Part shown: in pieces, positions 1-7,955 of the stretch
Numbering within the stretch: position 1 is the first letter of the stretch
Layout: each line of letters starts with the position of its first letter
Source of the DNA: Microbacterium sp.
GTDB lineage: Bacteria; Actinomycetota; Actinomycetes; Actinomycetales; Microbacteriaceae
Length of the DNA stretch: 64,000 bases
Direction: 5' to 3'
Assembly (NCBI GenBank): GCA_019510305.1
Contig: JAEKKN010000021.1
Location: 62,001 to 126,000 of the forward strand
Made by a program: the position numbers and the translations under genes
Notes under the pieces: generated by a model
What the model saw: only the letters and a program-made list of their open reading frames with translations
What the model was told of the DNA's origin: nothing
The model's database searches: none

Positions 1-702
1 TGCTGGACCGTCACGCCTCGGAAGTCGCGGAGTGGGCGGACGGTGATCTACCTGCACGGCGGCGCCTACGTCAACGAGATCTCCCCGCAGCACTGGAAAC
101 TCATCGAGCAGATCACCGACGCGGGCGCTTGCGTGATCGTCCCCGTGTACGGCCTCGCCCCGCAGTACGGCTACAAAGAGGCCTACCGCCTGCTCATCGC
201 TGTCTACCGCGAGACTCTGGAATCGACGGCCCCGTCCGACGTCGTCTTCGCAGGGGACTCCGCGGGCGGGGGCCTCGCGCTCGGATTCGCCCAGACGCTC
301 CTCAGCGCCGACCTCCCGCAACCGGGTCGCGTCGTGCTCATCTCCCCGTGGGTCGACATTTCACTCCGGAACCCCGACATCACGAGTCTCTCCCGAAAGG
401 ATCCTTGGCTCGCGGTTCCGGGAGCGCGCGAATGCGGACGGGTCTGGGCAGACGGAGACGACGTCGAACTCCCGCAGCAGAGTCCGATCCGTGGACCCCT
501 CGCCGGCCTCGCCCCGATCGACGTCTACATCGGCACTCGGGACATCTTGCTCCCGGACGTCCTGCTGCTGCGCGACCGGGCGGCCGCAGAAGACGTGCCC
601 TTCCAACTGACGGTATGTCCAGGCGCGGTGCACGTGTATCCGCTCACGCCGACCAGAGAAGGGCGTGCGGGGTCCGTACGCATCGTGAGAAGCGTGATGT
701 AG
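1..702 (+). CDS. alpha/beta hydrolase (HSL/acetyl-esterase family), 5'-truncated by window edge
   Basis: The reading frame is open from base 1, so the true start lies outside the window; the GTG at 43 is only an internal codon. The visible part carries the oxyanion-hole motif HGGAY (about residues 18-22 of the visible frame), the nucleophile elbow GDSAGG (about residue 85), a downstream acid region (GTRDILLPD) and a candidate catalytic His in GAVHVYP. This order is that of the hormone-sensitive-lipase-like carboxylesterases, which hydrolyse short acyl esters in the cytoplasm. The last 20 residues (after VYP) do not look like the usual family C-terminus, so the 3' end may be altered. It sits upstream of, but apart from, the operon starting at 820. 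Substrate is unknown. Confidence 0.8.
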   Translation, partial: CWTVTPRKSRSGRTVIYLHGGAYVNEISPQHWKLIEQITDAGACVIVPVYGLAPQYGYKEAYRLLIAVYRETLESTAPSDVVFAGDSAGGGLALGFAQTLLSADLPQPGRVVLISPWVDISLRNPDITSLSRKDPWLAVPGARECGRVWADGDDVELPQQSPIRGPLAGLAPIDVYIGTRDILLPDVLLLRDRAAAEDVPFQLTVCPGAVHVYPLTPTREGRAGSVRIVRSVM

Positions 703-749
703 GACCACTTCCCGTGTCGTGGGCCCGCTGATCCCGGAGGCAGCATCGC

Positions 750-778
750 TTGACAAGAAAACTGAGTACACTCATAAT
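750..778 (+). promoter_or_regulatory. sigma-70-type promoter of the hydrolase-dehydrogenase operon
   Basis: A perfect -35 TTGACA (750-755) is followed by a 17-bp spacer and CATAAT (773-778), a near-consensus -10. The gene start is at 820, leaving a leader of about 35 nt that contains a GAGGA ribosome-binding site. Confidence 0.75.
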
Positions 779-786
779 AAAGTGTA
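767..786. promoter_or_regulatory. inverted repeat over the -10, probable TetR operator
   Basis: TACACT (767-772) and AGTGTA (781-786) form perfect 6-bp arms around an 8-bp spacer that contains the -10 box. Binding here would block the promoter. The TetR regulator at 3693 lies at the end of the gene set and is the obvious candidate ligand-responsive repressor. The assignment is inference. Confidence 0.6.
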
Positions 787-819
787 GTCGTTTTTCGACG
801 ACGAACACTGGAGGATCTC

Positions 820-1701
820 ATGAGCGGTACCGGCAGCGCACCCGTCAACACCTCGTACGCGAAAGCTCCCAACAAAGCCCTGACTGCGGGCGGCATCACC
901 TTCGCCTACCGCGAGCTCGGTCCCGAAGAAGAGGTCCCGGTGGTGTTCTTCGTGCACCTCGCGGGCACGCTCGACAACTGGGACCCGCGGATCGTGGATG
1001 CGATCGCCCAGCATCGGCACGTGATCGCCTTCGATCAGCAGGGCGTGGGCGGGTCCTCCGGCACGGTGCCGCGCACGCTCGAAGAAGCGGCTGACGACGC
1101 CTACGCGTTCATCACCGCCCTCGGCTACTCGAAGATCGACGTCTTCTCGTTCTCGATGGGCGGCATGATCGCTCAGGACCTCATCGTGAAGCACCCGGAT
1201 CTCGTGCGCAAACTCGTGCTCACGGGCACCGGTCCGCGCGGCGGGAAGGACATGGACAAGGTCATCGGCACCACCTACTGGGACGTGCTGCGTGCGACTC
1301 TCACGCGCTCGGACCCGAAGGAGTTCCTGTTCTTCAACCGCGATGCCGCCGGGAAGAAGGCGGGTAAGGCGTTCATCAACAGACTCAAGGAGCGCTCCGT
1401 CGATCGCGACAAGGACATCAGGCTCTCCGCTTTCCAGACTCAGCTGACGGCGATCGCACGGTTCGGCCGGTCCGCGCCATCCGACCTCTCCGTCATCACC
1501 GGACCCACGCTGATCGCCAACGGCGACAACGACCGCATGGTCCCCTCCGTCCTGTCGCACGACCTGCACGCGCGCATTCCGGGCAGTGAGCTGACCATCT
1601 ACCCCGACTCCGGACACGGCGGCATCTTCCAGTACTGGGAGAAGTTCGCCCCTGTCGCGGTGAGATTCCTCACCGCCGACGAGCCTGCGCCGCGGCCATG
1701 A
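820..1701 (+). CDS. alpha/beta hydrolase fold protein
   Basis: A 293-residue soluble alpha/beta hydrolase. The nucleophile elbow FSMGG places Ser at about 112, the acid is probably in NGDNDRMVP (about 236), and the His is in SGHGG (about 266). The oxyanion motif is HLAG (46-49) rather than HG. Its nearest relative is the next gene, which shares the same block order (LGPxxxxP, NWDPR/DWDPR, SMGGM, RSAAGK, GDxDRMVP), so the pair is a tandem duplication. The ATG at 820 has a GGAGGA site 5-10 nt upstream. It is the first gene of an operon with a hydrolase, a dehydrogenase and probably the TetR gene. Families like this include esterases, haloperoxidase-like and lactone hydrolases; the substrate cannot be told. 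Confidence 0.85.
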   Translation: MSGTGSAPVNTSYAKAPNKALTAGGITFAYRELGPEEEVPVVFFVHLAGTLDNWDPRIVDAIAQHRHVIAFDQQGVGGSSGTVPRTLEEAADDAYAFITALGYSKIDVFSFSMGGMIAQDLIVKHPDLVRKLVLTGTGPRGGKDMDKVIGTTYWDVLRATLTRSDPKEFLFFNRDAAGKKAGKAFINRLKERSVDRDKDIRLSAFQTQLTAIARFGRSAPSDLSVITGPTLIANGDNDRMVPSVLSHDLHARIPGSELTIYPDSGHGGIFQYWEKFAPVAVRFLTADEPAPRP

Positions 1702-2552
1702 CCGCTTCCGCGACACGTCCCGGGCGGTTTCGGAGCGCCGAGACGCGCGTGCTTCTCGTCGACGGGGTCGAGCTGGTCTATCGCGAGCTCGGTCCGGCAA
1801 CCGGCATCCCCCTCGTCGCTCTCAACCACCTCGGCGCCAACCTCGACGACTGGGATCCCCGTCTCGCCGACGGGCTTGCGCTGGACCGCCGGCTCATCCT
1901 GCTCGGCTATCGCGGCGTCGGCAGATCCGGAGGACGGGCGCGCGACGCGATCGAGGAGATGGCGGATGACGTGATCGCCGCACTGCGCGTGCTCGATCTG
2001 CCCCGCGTCGATCTTCTCGGCCTGTCGATGGGCGGGATGGTGGCGCAGGATGTCGTGCGGCGGGCCCCCGAGCTCGTCGATCGACTGATCCTGATCAGCA
2101 GCGGTCCGGCCGGTGGCCCGGCTCTCACCGAGATGACCAGGGTGATGGTCGGGGGAGCGGTGCGCGCATCGCTCGCACTCGCCGATCCGAAGGCACGGCT
2201 CTTCTTCACCCGCAGCGCCGCGGGGAAGACGGCCAGTCGCGACTACCTCGGCCGACTCCGCGAACGCCGCGCCGATCGAGACGGCCGCGTCGCCCTCCGC
2301 GTCCTGCGCGCGCAGCTCTCCGCCGTCCATCGCTGGGGCGAGCAGTCGCCCACGGGCCCCTCGTCCTTCGACCGGCCGGTGCTGATCCTGCACGGCGACA
2401 GCGACCGCATGGTCCCCGTCGGCAATGCGAGCGCGCTCGCCGGCGTGTTCCCCACTGCGACGGTGACGGTGTTCCCGGATGCCGGGCACGGGGTCGTCTT
2501 CCAGAACCATCTCGATGTCGTCGTCGCCGTGCGGGCGTTCCTGCACCGGTGA
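1698..2552 (+). CDS. alpha/beta hydrolase fold protein (paralogue of preceding gene)
   Basis: A 284-residue hydrolase whose ATG overlaps the preceding stop (ATGA, 1698-1701), indicating translational coupling. LGLSMGGM carries the nucleophile Ser (about 109), HGDSDRMVP the acid, and DAGHG the His. The oxyanion segment is LNHLGANLDDW, again without a canonical HG, as in the upstream copy. Shared unusual features and adjacency suggest duplication followed by specialisation on related substrates. Confidence 0.85.
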   Translation: MTASATRPGRFRSAETRVLLVDGVELVYRELGPATGIPLVALNHLGANLDDWDPRLADGLALDRRLILLGYRGVGRSGGRARDAIEEMADDVIAALRVLDLPRVDLLGLSMGGMVAQDVVRRAPELVDRLILISSGPAGGPALTEMTRVMVGGAVRASLALADPKARLFFTRSAAGKTASRDYLGRLRERRADRDGRVALRVLRAQLSAVHRWGEQSPTGPSSFDRPVLILHGDSDRMVPVGNASALAGVFPTATVTVFPDAGHGVVFQNHLDVVVAVRAFLHR

Positions 2553-2597
2553 CGCGCGCGACATCGCCCCGCACGACCTGATCCAAGGAGCAAGACC

Positions 2598-3593
2598 ATG
2601 AAGGCATTCGTCCTCTCGAAATACAAGACCGCCGTGCACGAGGCAGACGCGCCCGAGCCCGTGGTCGGCGAGCGCGATGTCCTCGTGCGCGTCCAGGCCG
2701 CCGGCCTCAACCAGCTCGACGAGAAGCTCCGTGTCGGAGAGTTCAAGGCGATCCTCCCGTATCGTCTGCCGATCATCCTCGGGCACGACGTCGCCGGCAC
2801 AGTCATCCGCGTCGGGGCCCGCGTGAGCGCCTTCAAACCCGGCGACGAGGTCTACGCACGCCCGCGCGACCACCGCATCGGCACCTTCGCCGAGCGCATC
2901 GCGATCGACGAGCGCGACGTCGCGTTCAAACCGAGCTCGATCGCGATGGACGAGGCCGGTTCGCTTCCGCTCGTCGCCTTGACGGCGTGGCAGGCCCTGG
3001 TCGAGATCGCCGACGTCCGCCCGGGGCAGAAGGTCCTCATCCATGCCGGAGCCGGCGGCGTCGGCTCGATCGCGATCCAGCTCGCGAAGCACCTCGGGGC
3101 GGAGGTCGCCACGACCGCCAGTGCCGCGAACGCCGACTTCGTGCGGTTGCTCGGCGCAGATCGAGTCGTCGACTACCGCACCGAGGACTTCGAGGAGGTG
3201 CTCAGCGGATATGACGTGGTCCTGGACAGCTTGGGAGGGGAGAACCTCGAGAAGTCGCTGCGCATCCTTCGCCCCGGGGGCAAGGCGATCGGCATCTCCG
3301 GTCCGCCTACTCCCGACTTCGCGCGCGCGGCCAGCCTGAGCCCGATCCTCCGTCTCGCCATCACCGGCCTGAGCCGCCGCATCCGCACGCAGGCGAAGCG
3401 CCTCGGCGTCGACTACACGTTCCTCTTCATGCGCGCCAGCGGCGATCAGCTCCGCGACATCGCCGGTCTGGTCGATGCCGGTGCCATCCGTCCCATCGTC
3501 GGACGCGTCTTCCCGTTCGATGAGACGGTCGCCGGAATGGAATCCTTGGCGAAGGGCGGCATCCGTGGGAAGGCCGTCATCAGCAATCCGTGA
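2598..3593 (+). CDS. NADP-dependent quinone oxidoreductase-like MDR dehydrogenase
   Basis: A 331-residue medium-chain dehydrogenase/reductase of the zinc-independent quinone oxidoreductase branch. The N-terminal GroES-like domain has GHDVAGTV, and the cofactor motif GAGGVGSIAIQLAKHLGA (about 151-168) opens the Rossmann domain. The Cys-rich structural zinc lobe and the usual Cys/His catalytic zinc ligands are absent. These enzymes reduce activated double bonds or quinones with NADPH. It is 45 nt downstream of the second hydrolase with an AAGGAG ribosome-binding site, in the TetR-linked operon, which suggests a role in detoxifying or using small lipophilic carbonyl compounds. Confidence 0.85.
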   Translation: MKAFVLSKYKTAVHEADAPEPVVGERDVLVRVQAAGLNQLDEKLRVGEFKAILPYRLPIILGHDVAGTVIRVGARVSAFKPGDEVYARPRDHRIGTFAERIAIDERDVAFKPSSIAMDEAGSLPLVALTAWQALVEIADVRPGQKVLIHAGAGGVGSIAIQLAKHLGAEVATTASAANADFVRLLGADRVVDYRTEDFEEVLSGYDVVLDSLGGENLEKSLRILRPGGKAIGISGPPTPDFARAASLSPILRLAITGLSRRIRTQAKRLGVDYTFLFMRASGDQLRDIAGLVDAGAIRPIVGRVFPFDETVAGMESLAKGGIRGKAVISNP

Positions 3594-3692
3594 CACGGGT
3601 GCTCGCGCGGGCGCATGGGAGAATGTGGCCAGATGTTCCCGAGCCCGCGCTGGCGATTTCGCTCACGATCGAGCTCGTTTCCGGAGGATGCC

Positions 3693-4295
3693 ATGACTGC
3701 TGACACCCACCCCATCGGTCGGCGCGAGCGCAACAAGCTCGACAAGCTCGCGCGGATCACCGCCGCCGCAGGCGAGCTCTTCGCCGACCGCGGTGTCGAC
3801 GACGTCACAACGCAGGAGATCGCCGACAAGGCCGACATCGGCACGGGAACCCTGTTCCTGTACGCGAAGACCAAGGGCGAGCTGCTGCTGCTCGTGCAGA
3901 ACTCCATGTACGCCGAGGCTCTCGAGCGCGGCCGTGCGGCGGCCGAAGGCGCGGGCGGGGTTCTCGAGGGCGTGCTGGCGGTCGTACGGCCCGTCGTCGA
4001 ATGCAATCGCAAGCAGATCGACAACGGCCGCACCTATCTTCGCGAGATCGTGTTCGGCGACCCGGGGGAGCCGCATCACCGCGATGCCCTCGATCTCACC
4101 GCGAAGACCGAAGAGCTCGTCGCCGAGGTGATCGCGCGTCGAGACGGCGTCTCGACCGATCAGGCCCGCGCTCTCGCGCGGATCGTCTCCGCGGTCATGT
4201 TCCTCACGATGGCCGCCAGCGTGAACGCGCAGCAGTCGATCGATCAGCTTGTCGCCGAGATCACCGAGCAGCTCACGGCGATCCTTCCTCTCTGA
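3693..4295 (+). CDS. TetR/AcrR family transcriptional regulator
   Basis: A 200-residue TetR regulator. The helix-turn-helix lies at about residues 15-60 (ITAAAGELFADRG ... TTQEIADKADIGTGTLFLYAKTK). The frame is open further upstream to 3615, but the ATG at 3693 is preceded by GGAGG at 5-9 nt spacing and gives the normal family length, so it is chosen. It follows the dehydrogenase by about 100 bp and probably represses the promoter at 750 through the 767-786 palindrome. The inducer is unknown; the ligand-binding half is all-helical with no recognisable motif. Confidence 0.88.
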   Translation: MTADTHPIGRRERNKLDKLARITAAAGELFADRGVDDVTTQEIADKADIGTGTLFLYAKTKGELLLLVQNSMYAEALERGRAAAEGAGGVLEGVLAVVRPVVECNRKQIDNGRTYLREIVFGDPGEPHHRDALDLTAKTEELVAEVIARRDGVSTDQARALARIVSAVMFLTMAASVNAQQSIDQLVAEITEQLTAILPL

Positions 4296-4376
4296 GGCGC
4301 CGATCCGCTGGTGGTCATCGCCGCAGCGGGCTGGGCAACGCGATAGACGACGCGCCTGCGCCGACGTCGGTGCGGC

Positions 4377-5378
4377 TCAGAGCGATTCGCGGTGGATGAG
4401 GGACGTCGGCAGCAGCTGCACCTTCTCGGCGGGGAGTCCGCGGATGGTGGCGAGGAGTGTGTCAGCGGCCGCTCTGCCCATCTCTTCCAGCGGCTGGCGC
4501 ACGGTGGTCAACGGCGGGTCGGACGTGCTGGCGATCAGGATGTCATCGAAGCCGACGACCGAGACGTCGGTCGGCACCCGGCGCCCGGCGGCCTGGAGCA
4601 CGCGCAGCGCCCCCGCGGCCATCAGATCGGAGGAGGCGAAGATCCCGTCGAGGTCGGGTGCACGCTGCAGCAGACGAGCCATCGCCGCGGTTCCGCTGTC
4701 GAGCGTGAAGTCTCCGTGGACGATCGGACCGGGAGCGATGCCGTGGCGTGCGAGCTCGTCCGTCCATCCGCGCGTGCGATCCCTCGCCTGTTCGAGGTCG
4801 AGGGGGCCGGTGATGATCCCGATCGACCGGCGCCCGGCCTCCACGAGCGCGCGTGCAGCGAGCACTCCGCCGCCGTAATTGTCCGAGTCGATCACGATCG
4901 GGTCGGGGCCGATGTCGGCGTGCGGGCGTCCCACCCACGCGATGGGAACGGGGGAGTCGGCCAGACTCTCCACGAGATGCGTGATCTCGTGCTGCAGGAT
5001 CACGATCGCGCCGTCGAGGGCTCCTGATCGGAGGAAGCGCGGGATGCGGTCGAGGTCCTCCTCGTCGGCGGGAAGCAGCACGGGCTGCACCGCGCCGGCC
5101 GACAGGCCCTTCGCCGCGCCCTTGAGCACCGCGGTGAAGAAGGTGCCGCTGTGACTGCCGAGCTCGTCGAAGGCGATGACGAGGCCGACTGCGCCGGCGC
5201 GGCCGCCGCGGAGGACGCGCGCGGCGAAGTTCGTCTCGTACCCGAGGCGCTGCGCTTCCCGCTCGACGGACAGGGTCATAGCGGGGTCGACGTTCGTCGC
5301 ACCGGCCAGGACACGCGCCGCGGTGGCCCGCGAGACTCCCGCGGCCTGCGCGACGTCGACGATGGTGGGTCTGACCAT
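4377..5378 (-). CDS. LacI family transcriptional regulator (locus A, copy 1)
   Basis: A 333-residue LacI/GalR repressor: N-terminal helix-turn-helix (TIVDVAQAAGVSRATAARVLAG, hinge to about 60) and a periplasmic-binding-protein-like sugar domain. It is divergent from the importer operon at 5637. A copy of the palindrome GATCGATCTC lies about 30 bp upstream of its start, and better copies lie in front of the importer (5566) and in the GH36/GH127 divergent promoter (16597). It probably senses an arabino- or galacto-oligosaccharide and controls itself, the importer and the hydrolases. Start ATG 5378 is preceded by GGAGAGAG. Confidence 0.92.
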   Translation of the reverse strand: MVRPTIVDVAQAAGVSRATAARVLAGATNVDPAMTLSVEREAQRLGYETNFAARVLRGGRAGAVGLVIAFDELGSHSGTFFTAVLKGAAKGLSAGAVQPVLLPADEEDLDRIPRFLRSGALDGAIVILQHEITHLVESLADSPVPIAWVGRPHADIGPDPIVIDSDNYGGGVLAARALVEAGRRSIGIITGPLDLEQARDRTRGWTDELARHGIAPGPIVHGDFTLDSGTAAMARLLQRAPDLDGIFASSDLMAAGALRVLQAAGRRVPTDVSVVGFDDILIASTSDPPLTTVRQPLEEMGRAAADTLLATIRGLPAEKVQLLPTSLIHRESL

Positions 5379-5405
5379 GGCTCTCTCCGCGAAGTTCGTA
5401 GGAGG

Positions 5406-5423
5406 TCGAAGATCGATCTCTCA
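5406..5423. promoter_or_regulatory. LacI operator, autoregulatory copy
   Basis: AGATC-GATCTCTC (5410-5422) matches the right half and centre of the perfect palindrome at 5566-5583, with a degenerate left flank. It sits in the leader of the LacI gene. Immediately next to it CAATGA (5422-5427) and TCATTG (5433-5438) form a second perfect inverted repeat around 5 bp. Confidence 0.6.
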
Positions 5424-5528
5424 ATGAAGAGATCATTGCACGGATTCTGCCCATTTTCGCGCAGGCTCGTCGCAATCTTCTGGGGGTCGTGCATCGGCTC
5501 AAGCCTCGCGTCCTCCTCCTCGCAGGGG

Positions 5529-5557
5529 TTGCCCTCTCCGGGGATCTTGGCTACTGT
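5529..5557 (+). promoter_or_regulatory. candidate promoter of the locus A importer operon
   Basis: TTGCCC (5529-5534), a 17-bp spacer and TACTGT (5552-5557). The LacI palindrome begins 8 bp after the -10, at the expected transcription start. The match is moderate. Confidence 0.4.
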
Positions 5558-5565
5558 GACCCGAA

Positions 5566-5583
5566 CGAGAGATCGATCTCTCG
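5566..5583. promoter_or_regulatory. LacI operator, perfect 18-bp palindrome
   Basis: CGAGAGATCGATCTCTCG is a perfect even palindrome with a central CG, the classic LacI/GalR operator form. It lies between the divergent LacI gene and the importer lipoprotein gene. Its 12-bp core GAGATCGATCTC recurs exactly at 16597-16608. Confidence 0.78.
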
Positions 5584-5636
5584 GCGAATCAATCGAGTCG
5601 TCAGCACTCACATGTCCCCGAAGAAGAGGAGCTGTT

Positions 5637-6920
5637 GTGAACCGTCGCAAACTGGCCCTGCCCATCGCCGCAGTCGGCGCATTCGCGCTGCTGATCTCCG
5701 GATGCTCGTCCGGCGGCTCAGGCTCGGAATCCGGATCCGGTGATCCGAATGCCGAGTTCGAGTTCTGGTCGTTCACCGGCATCGGACAGAAGGACTCCGT
5801 CGCTCGCTACCTCGAGGAGAACCCCGACGCGAAGGTGAAGCTGAGCGAGGTCGGCAGCACGACCGAGACGGCCACCGCCCTCACCGCCGCTCTCGCGGGC
5901 GGACGGGTTCCCGACCTCGTCATGATCCAGAACGACGATCTGCCGAAGTTCGTCGAGAACCCCGGCAACTTCGTCGATCTGCGCACGCTCGGCGGTGACG
6001 ACATCGGCGACGACTACCTCGATTGGGCAATCGACGGCGCGACTGCCGAGAACGGCTCGGTCATCGGCATCCCGACCGACGTGGGCGGACTGACTTTCGC
6101 GTACCGCGCCGACCTCTTCGAGGCGGCTGGTCTGCCCACCGACCCAGCCGAGGTGGCTGAGATGTGGTCGACGTGGGACAAGTTCATCGAGATGGGCAAG
6201 AAGTACACGGCGGCGACCGGCGAGCCCTTCGTCGACAACGTCGAGACGAGCGTGTTCTTCTCCACCGTCAACCAGGTCAGCGAGAAGTACTACTCGCCGG
6301 ACGGCGAGCTGATCTACGACGAGAACCCTGAGGTCGAAGAGGCGTTCGACGTCGCCGTGCGCACGTACGAGGCCGGGATCAGCGCCAGCATCCCCGCGTG
6401 GTCGTCCGGGTGGGCGCCGGGCAAGGCGAACGGCGCCTTCGCCGTGACGACCGCTCCGTCGTGGATGCTGTCCGGATTCAAGACCGACGCACCGGACACC
6501 GAAGGACTGTGGCGGATCGCGTCGATCCCGGGTGTGGGCGGCAACTGGGGCGGCAGCGTCATCGCGATCCCCGCCCGCGCCGACAACCCCGAGGCGGCGT
6601 GGCAGTACATCAAGACGATGCTCTCGCCCGAGGGGCAGACCGAGCACTTCGCGACGACCGGCACCTTCCCCGCCGCGAAGGACGCGCTCGAGAGCGACGA
6701 GGTGCGCAGCTACACCGACCCCTTCTTCGGTGATTCCCCCGTGGGGGCGACCATGAGCGAATCCGTGCTGCAGTTCAGCTCGTTCTACAACGGCCCCGAC
6801 ACCAGTGCGATCGGTGCCGCGCTGCTGAACGCCCTCGTCGATATGGAGGCCGGCAACGTCAAGCCGGCTGATGCGTGGAAGACCGGCCTGGACAGCGCCA
6901 AAGCCGCGATCGGCGGCTGA
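5637..6920 (+). CDS. ABC sugar importer, extracellular solute-binding lipoprotein (family 1)
   Basis: A 427-residue family-1 solute-binding lipoprotein. The GTG at 5637 has an AGAGGAG site upstream and begins a signal peptide (positively charged NRRK, hydrophobic core, lipobox LISGC with Cys about 23), so the long in-frame extension upstream is not coding. A Gly/Ser-rich linker follows the lipid-anchored Cys. The mature protein would sit on the outer face of the membrane and deliver oligosaccharides to the two permeases encoded just downstream. No ATP-binding subunit is encoded nearby; actinobacterial sugar importers commonly share one MsiK-type ATPase. A stem-loop after the stop probably raises its level over the permeases. 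Confidence 0.93.
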   Translation: MNRRKLALPIAAVGAFALLISGCSSGGSGSESGSGDPNAEFEFWSFTGIGQKDSVARYLEENPDAKVKLSEVGSTTETATALTAALAGGRVPDLVMIQNDDLPKFVENPGNFVDLRTLGGDDIGDDYLDWAIDGATAENGSVIGIPTDVGGLTFAYRADLFEAAGLPTDPAEVAEMWSTWDKFIEMGKKYTAATGEPFVDNVETSVFFSTVNQVSEKYYSPDGELIYDENPEVEEAFDVAVRTYEAGISASIPAWSSGWAPGKANGAFAVTTAPSWMLSGFKTDAPDTEGLWRIASIPGVGGNWGGSVIAIPARADNPEAAWQYIKTMLSPEGQTEHFATTGTFPAAKDALESDEVRSYTDPFFGDSPVGATMSESVLQFSSFYNGPDTSAIGAALLNALVDMEAGNVKPADAWKTGLDSAKAAIGG

Positions 6921-6935
6921 CTCACCGTATCGATC

Positions 6936-6972
6936 GATGGTGGCCCGTGCCGGGGAGGGGCGGGCCACCATC
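6936..6972 (+). terminator. intercistronic stem-loop between binding protein and permease genes
   Basis: GATGGTGGCCCG (6936-6947) pairs perfectly with CGGGCCACCATC (6961-6972) around a 13-nt loop, with no T-tract. Placed between the lipoprotein and permease genes, it probably acts as a partial terminator or 3'-end stabiliser that lets the binding protein outnumber the permeases. Confidence 0.7.
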
Positions 6973-6989
6973 CTCACCGAGGTAGGACC

Positions 6990-7955
6990 ATGACCGCGAC
7001 AGCGACCGCAATCCCCGTCCAGAAGATCCGCCGGCGCGACCGGCCGCCGACCCAGAAGATCCGTCAGCCGTTCGCCGAACGCATCGCGCCGTACCTCTAC
7101 GTCGCGCCGTTCTTCGTGATCTTCGCCGTCTTCGGCCTGTTCCCGTTGCTGTTCACGTTCTACGTGGCGCTTTTCGACTGGAATCCGATCGGAGAGCAGA
7201 CCTTCGTCGGGCTGGCGAACTTCGAGCGGCTCTTCCAGGATCCGCGATTCTGGAACGCCTTCGTGAACACATTCGGGATCTTCCTGATCTCGACGATCCC
7301 GCAGCTGCTGCTCGCCCTGGGGCTCGCGCATCTGCTGAATCACGCCACGTTGAAGATGGCGAACTTCTTCCGCATGGCGCTGCTCGTCCCGTACATCACC
7401 TCGGTCGCTGCGACCGCGCTGGTGTTCTCGCAGATCTTCGACAAGAACTTCGGGCTCATCAACTGGATCCTGGATCTCGTCGGGGCGCCCGCGGTGAACT
7501 TCCTGTCGTCGCAGCTCGGCTCCTGGATCGTGATCTCGTCGATGGTCATGTGGCGCTGGTTCGGCTACAACACCCTGCTCTACCTCGCAGGACTGCAGGC
7601 CCTGCCGCGGGAGATGTACGAAGCGGCATCCGTCGACGGCGCATCGGGGTGGCAGCAGTTCATCCACCTCACGATCCCGTCGCTGCGGCCGATCATCATC
7701 TTCACCGTGATCATGTCGACCATCGGCGGATTGCAGATCTTCACCGAACCGCTGCTGGTCGCTCCGGAGTCCGGGCTGACCTGCGGCGGTGGACGACAGT
7801 GTCAGACTCTCGCCCTCTTCCTCTACGAGCAGGGCTTCGGCCAGTTCGAGTTCGGCTACGGCTCCGCGATCGGGGTGGCGCTGTTCGTGATCGTCGTGGT
7901 CGTGTCTTTGATCAACTTCTATCTCACCACCCGCACCAGGAAGGCACGCGCATGA
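6990..7955 (+). CDS. ABC sugar importer permease, MalF/UgpA type
   Basis: A 321-residue inner-membrane permease with about six hydrophobic spans (first at about 33-56, LYVAPFFVIFAVFGLFPLLF). The cytoplasmic EAA loop is visible as YEAASVDGASGWQQFIHLTIP (about 211-230), where the shared ATPase docks. The basic N-terminal 30 residues are cytosolic. ATG 6990 has GAGGTAGGA upstream. It overlaps the next permease gene by 4 nt. Confidence 0.93.
   Translation: MTATATAIPVQKIRRRDRPPTQKIRQPFAERIAPYLYVAPFFVIFAVFGLFPLLFTFYVALFDWNPIGEQTFVGLANFERLFQDPRFWNAFVNTFGIFLISTIPQLLLALGLAHLLNHATLKMANFFRMALLVPYITSVAATALVFSQIFDKNFGLINWILDLVGAPAVNFLSSQLGSWIVISSMVMWRWFGYNTLLYLAGLQALPREMYEAASVDGASGWQQFIHLTIPSLRPIIIFTVIMSTIGGLQIFTEPLLVAPESGLTCGGGRQCQTLALFLYEQGFGQFEFGYGSAIGVALFVIVVVVSLINFYLTTRTRKARA

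Noticed and set aside
1599..3596. 665-codon minus-strand open frame opposite the hydrolases and dehydrogenase
   Set aside because: High-GC shadow frame: Arg/Asp/Gly-rich, no domain, fully antisense to genes with clear motifs and ribosome sites.
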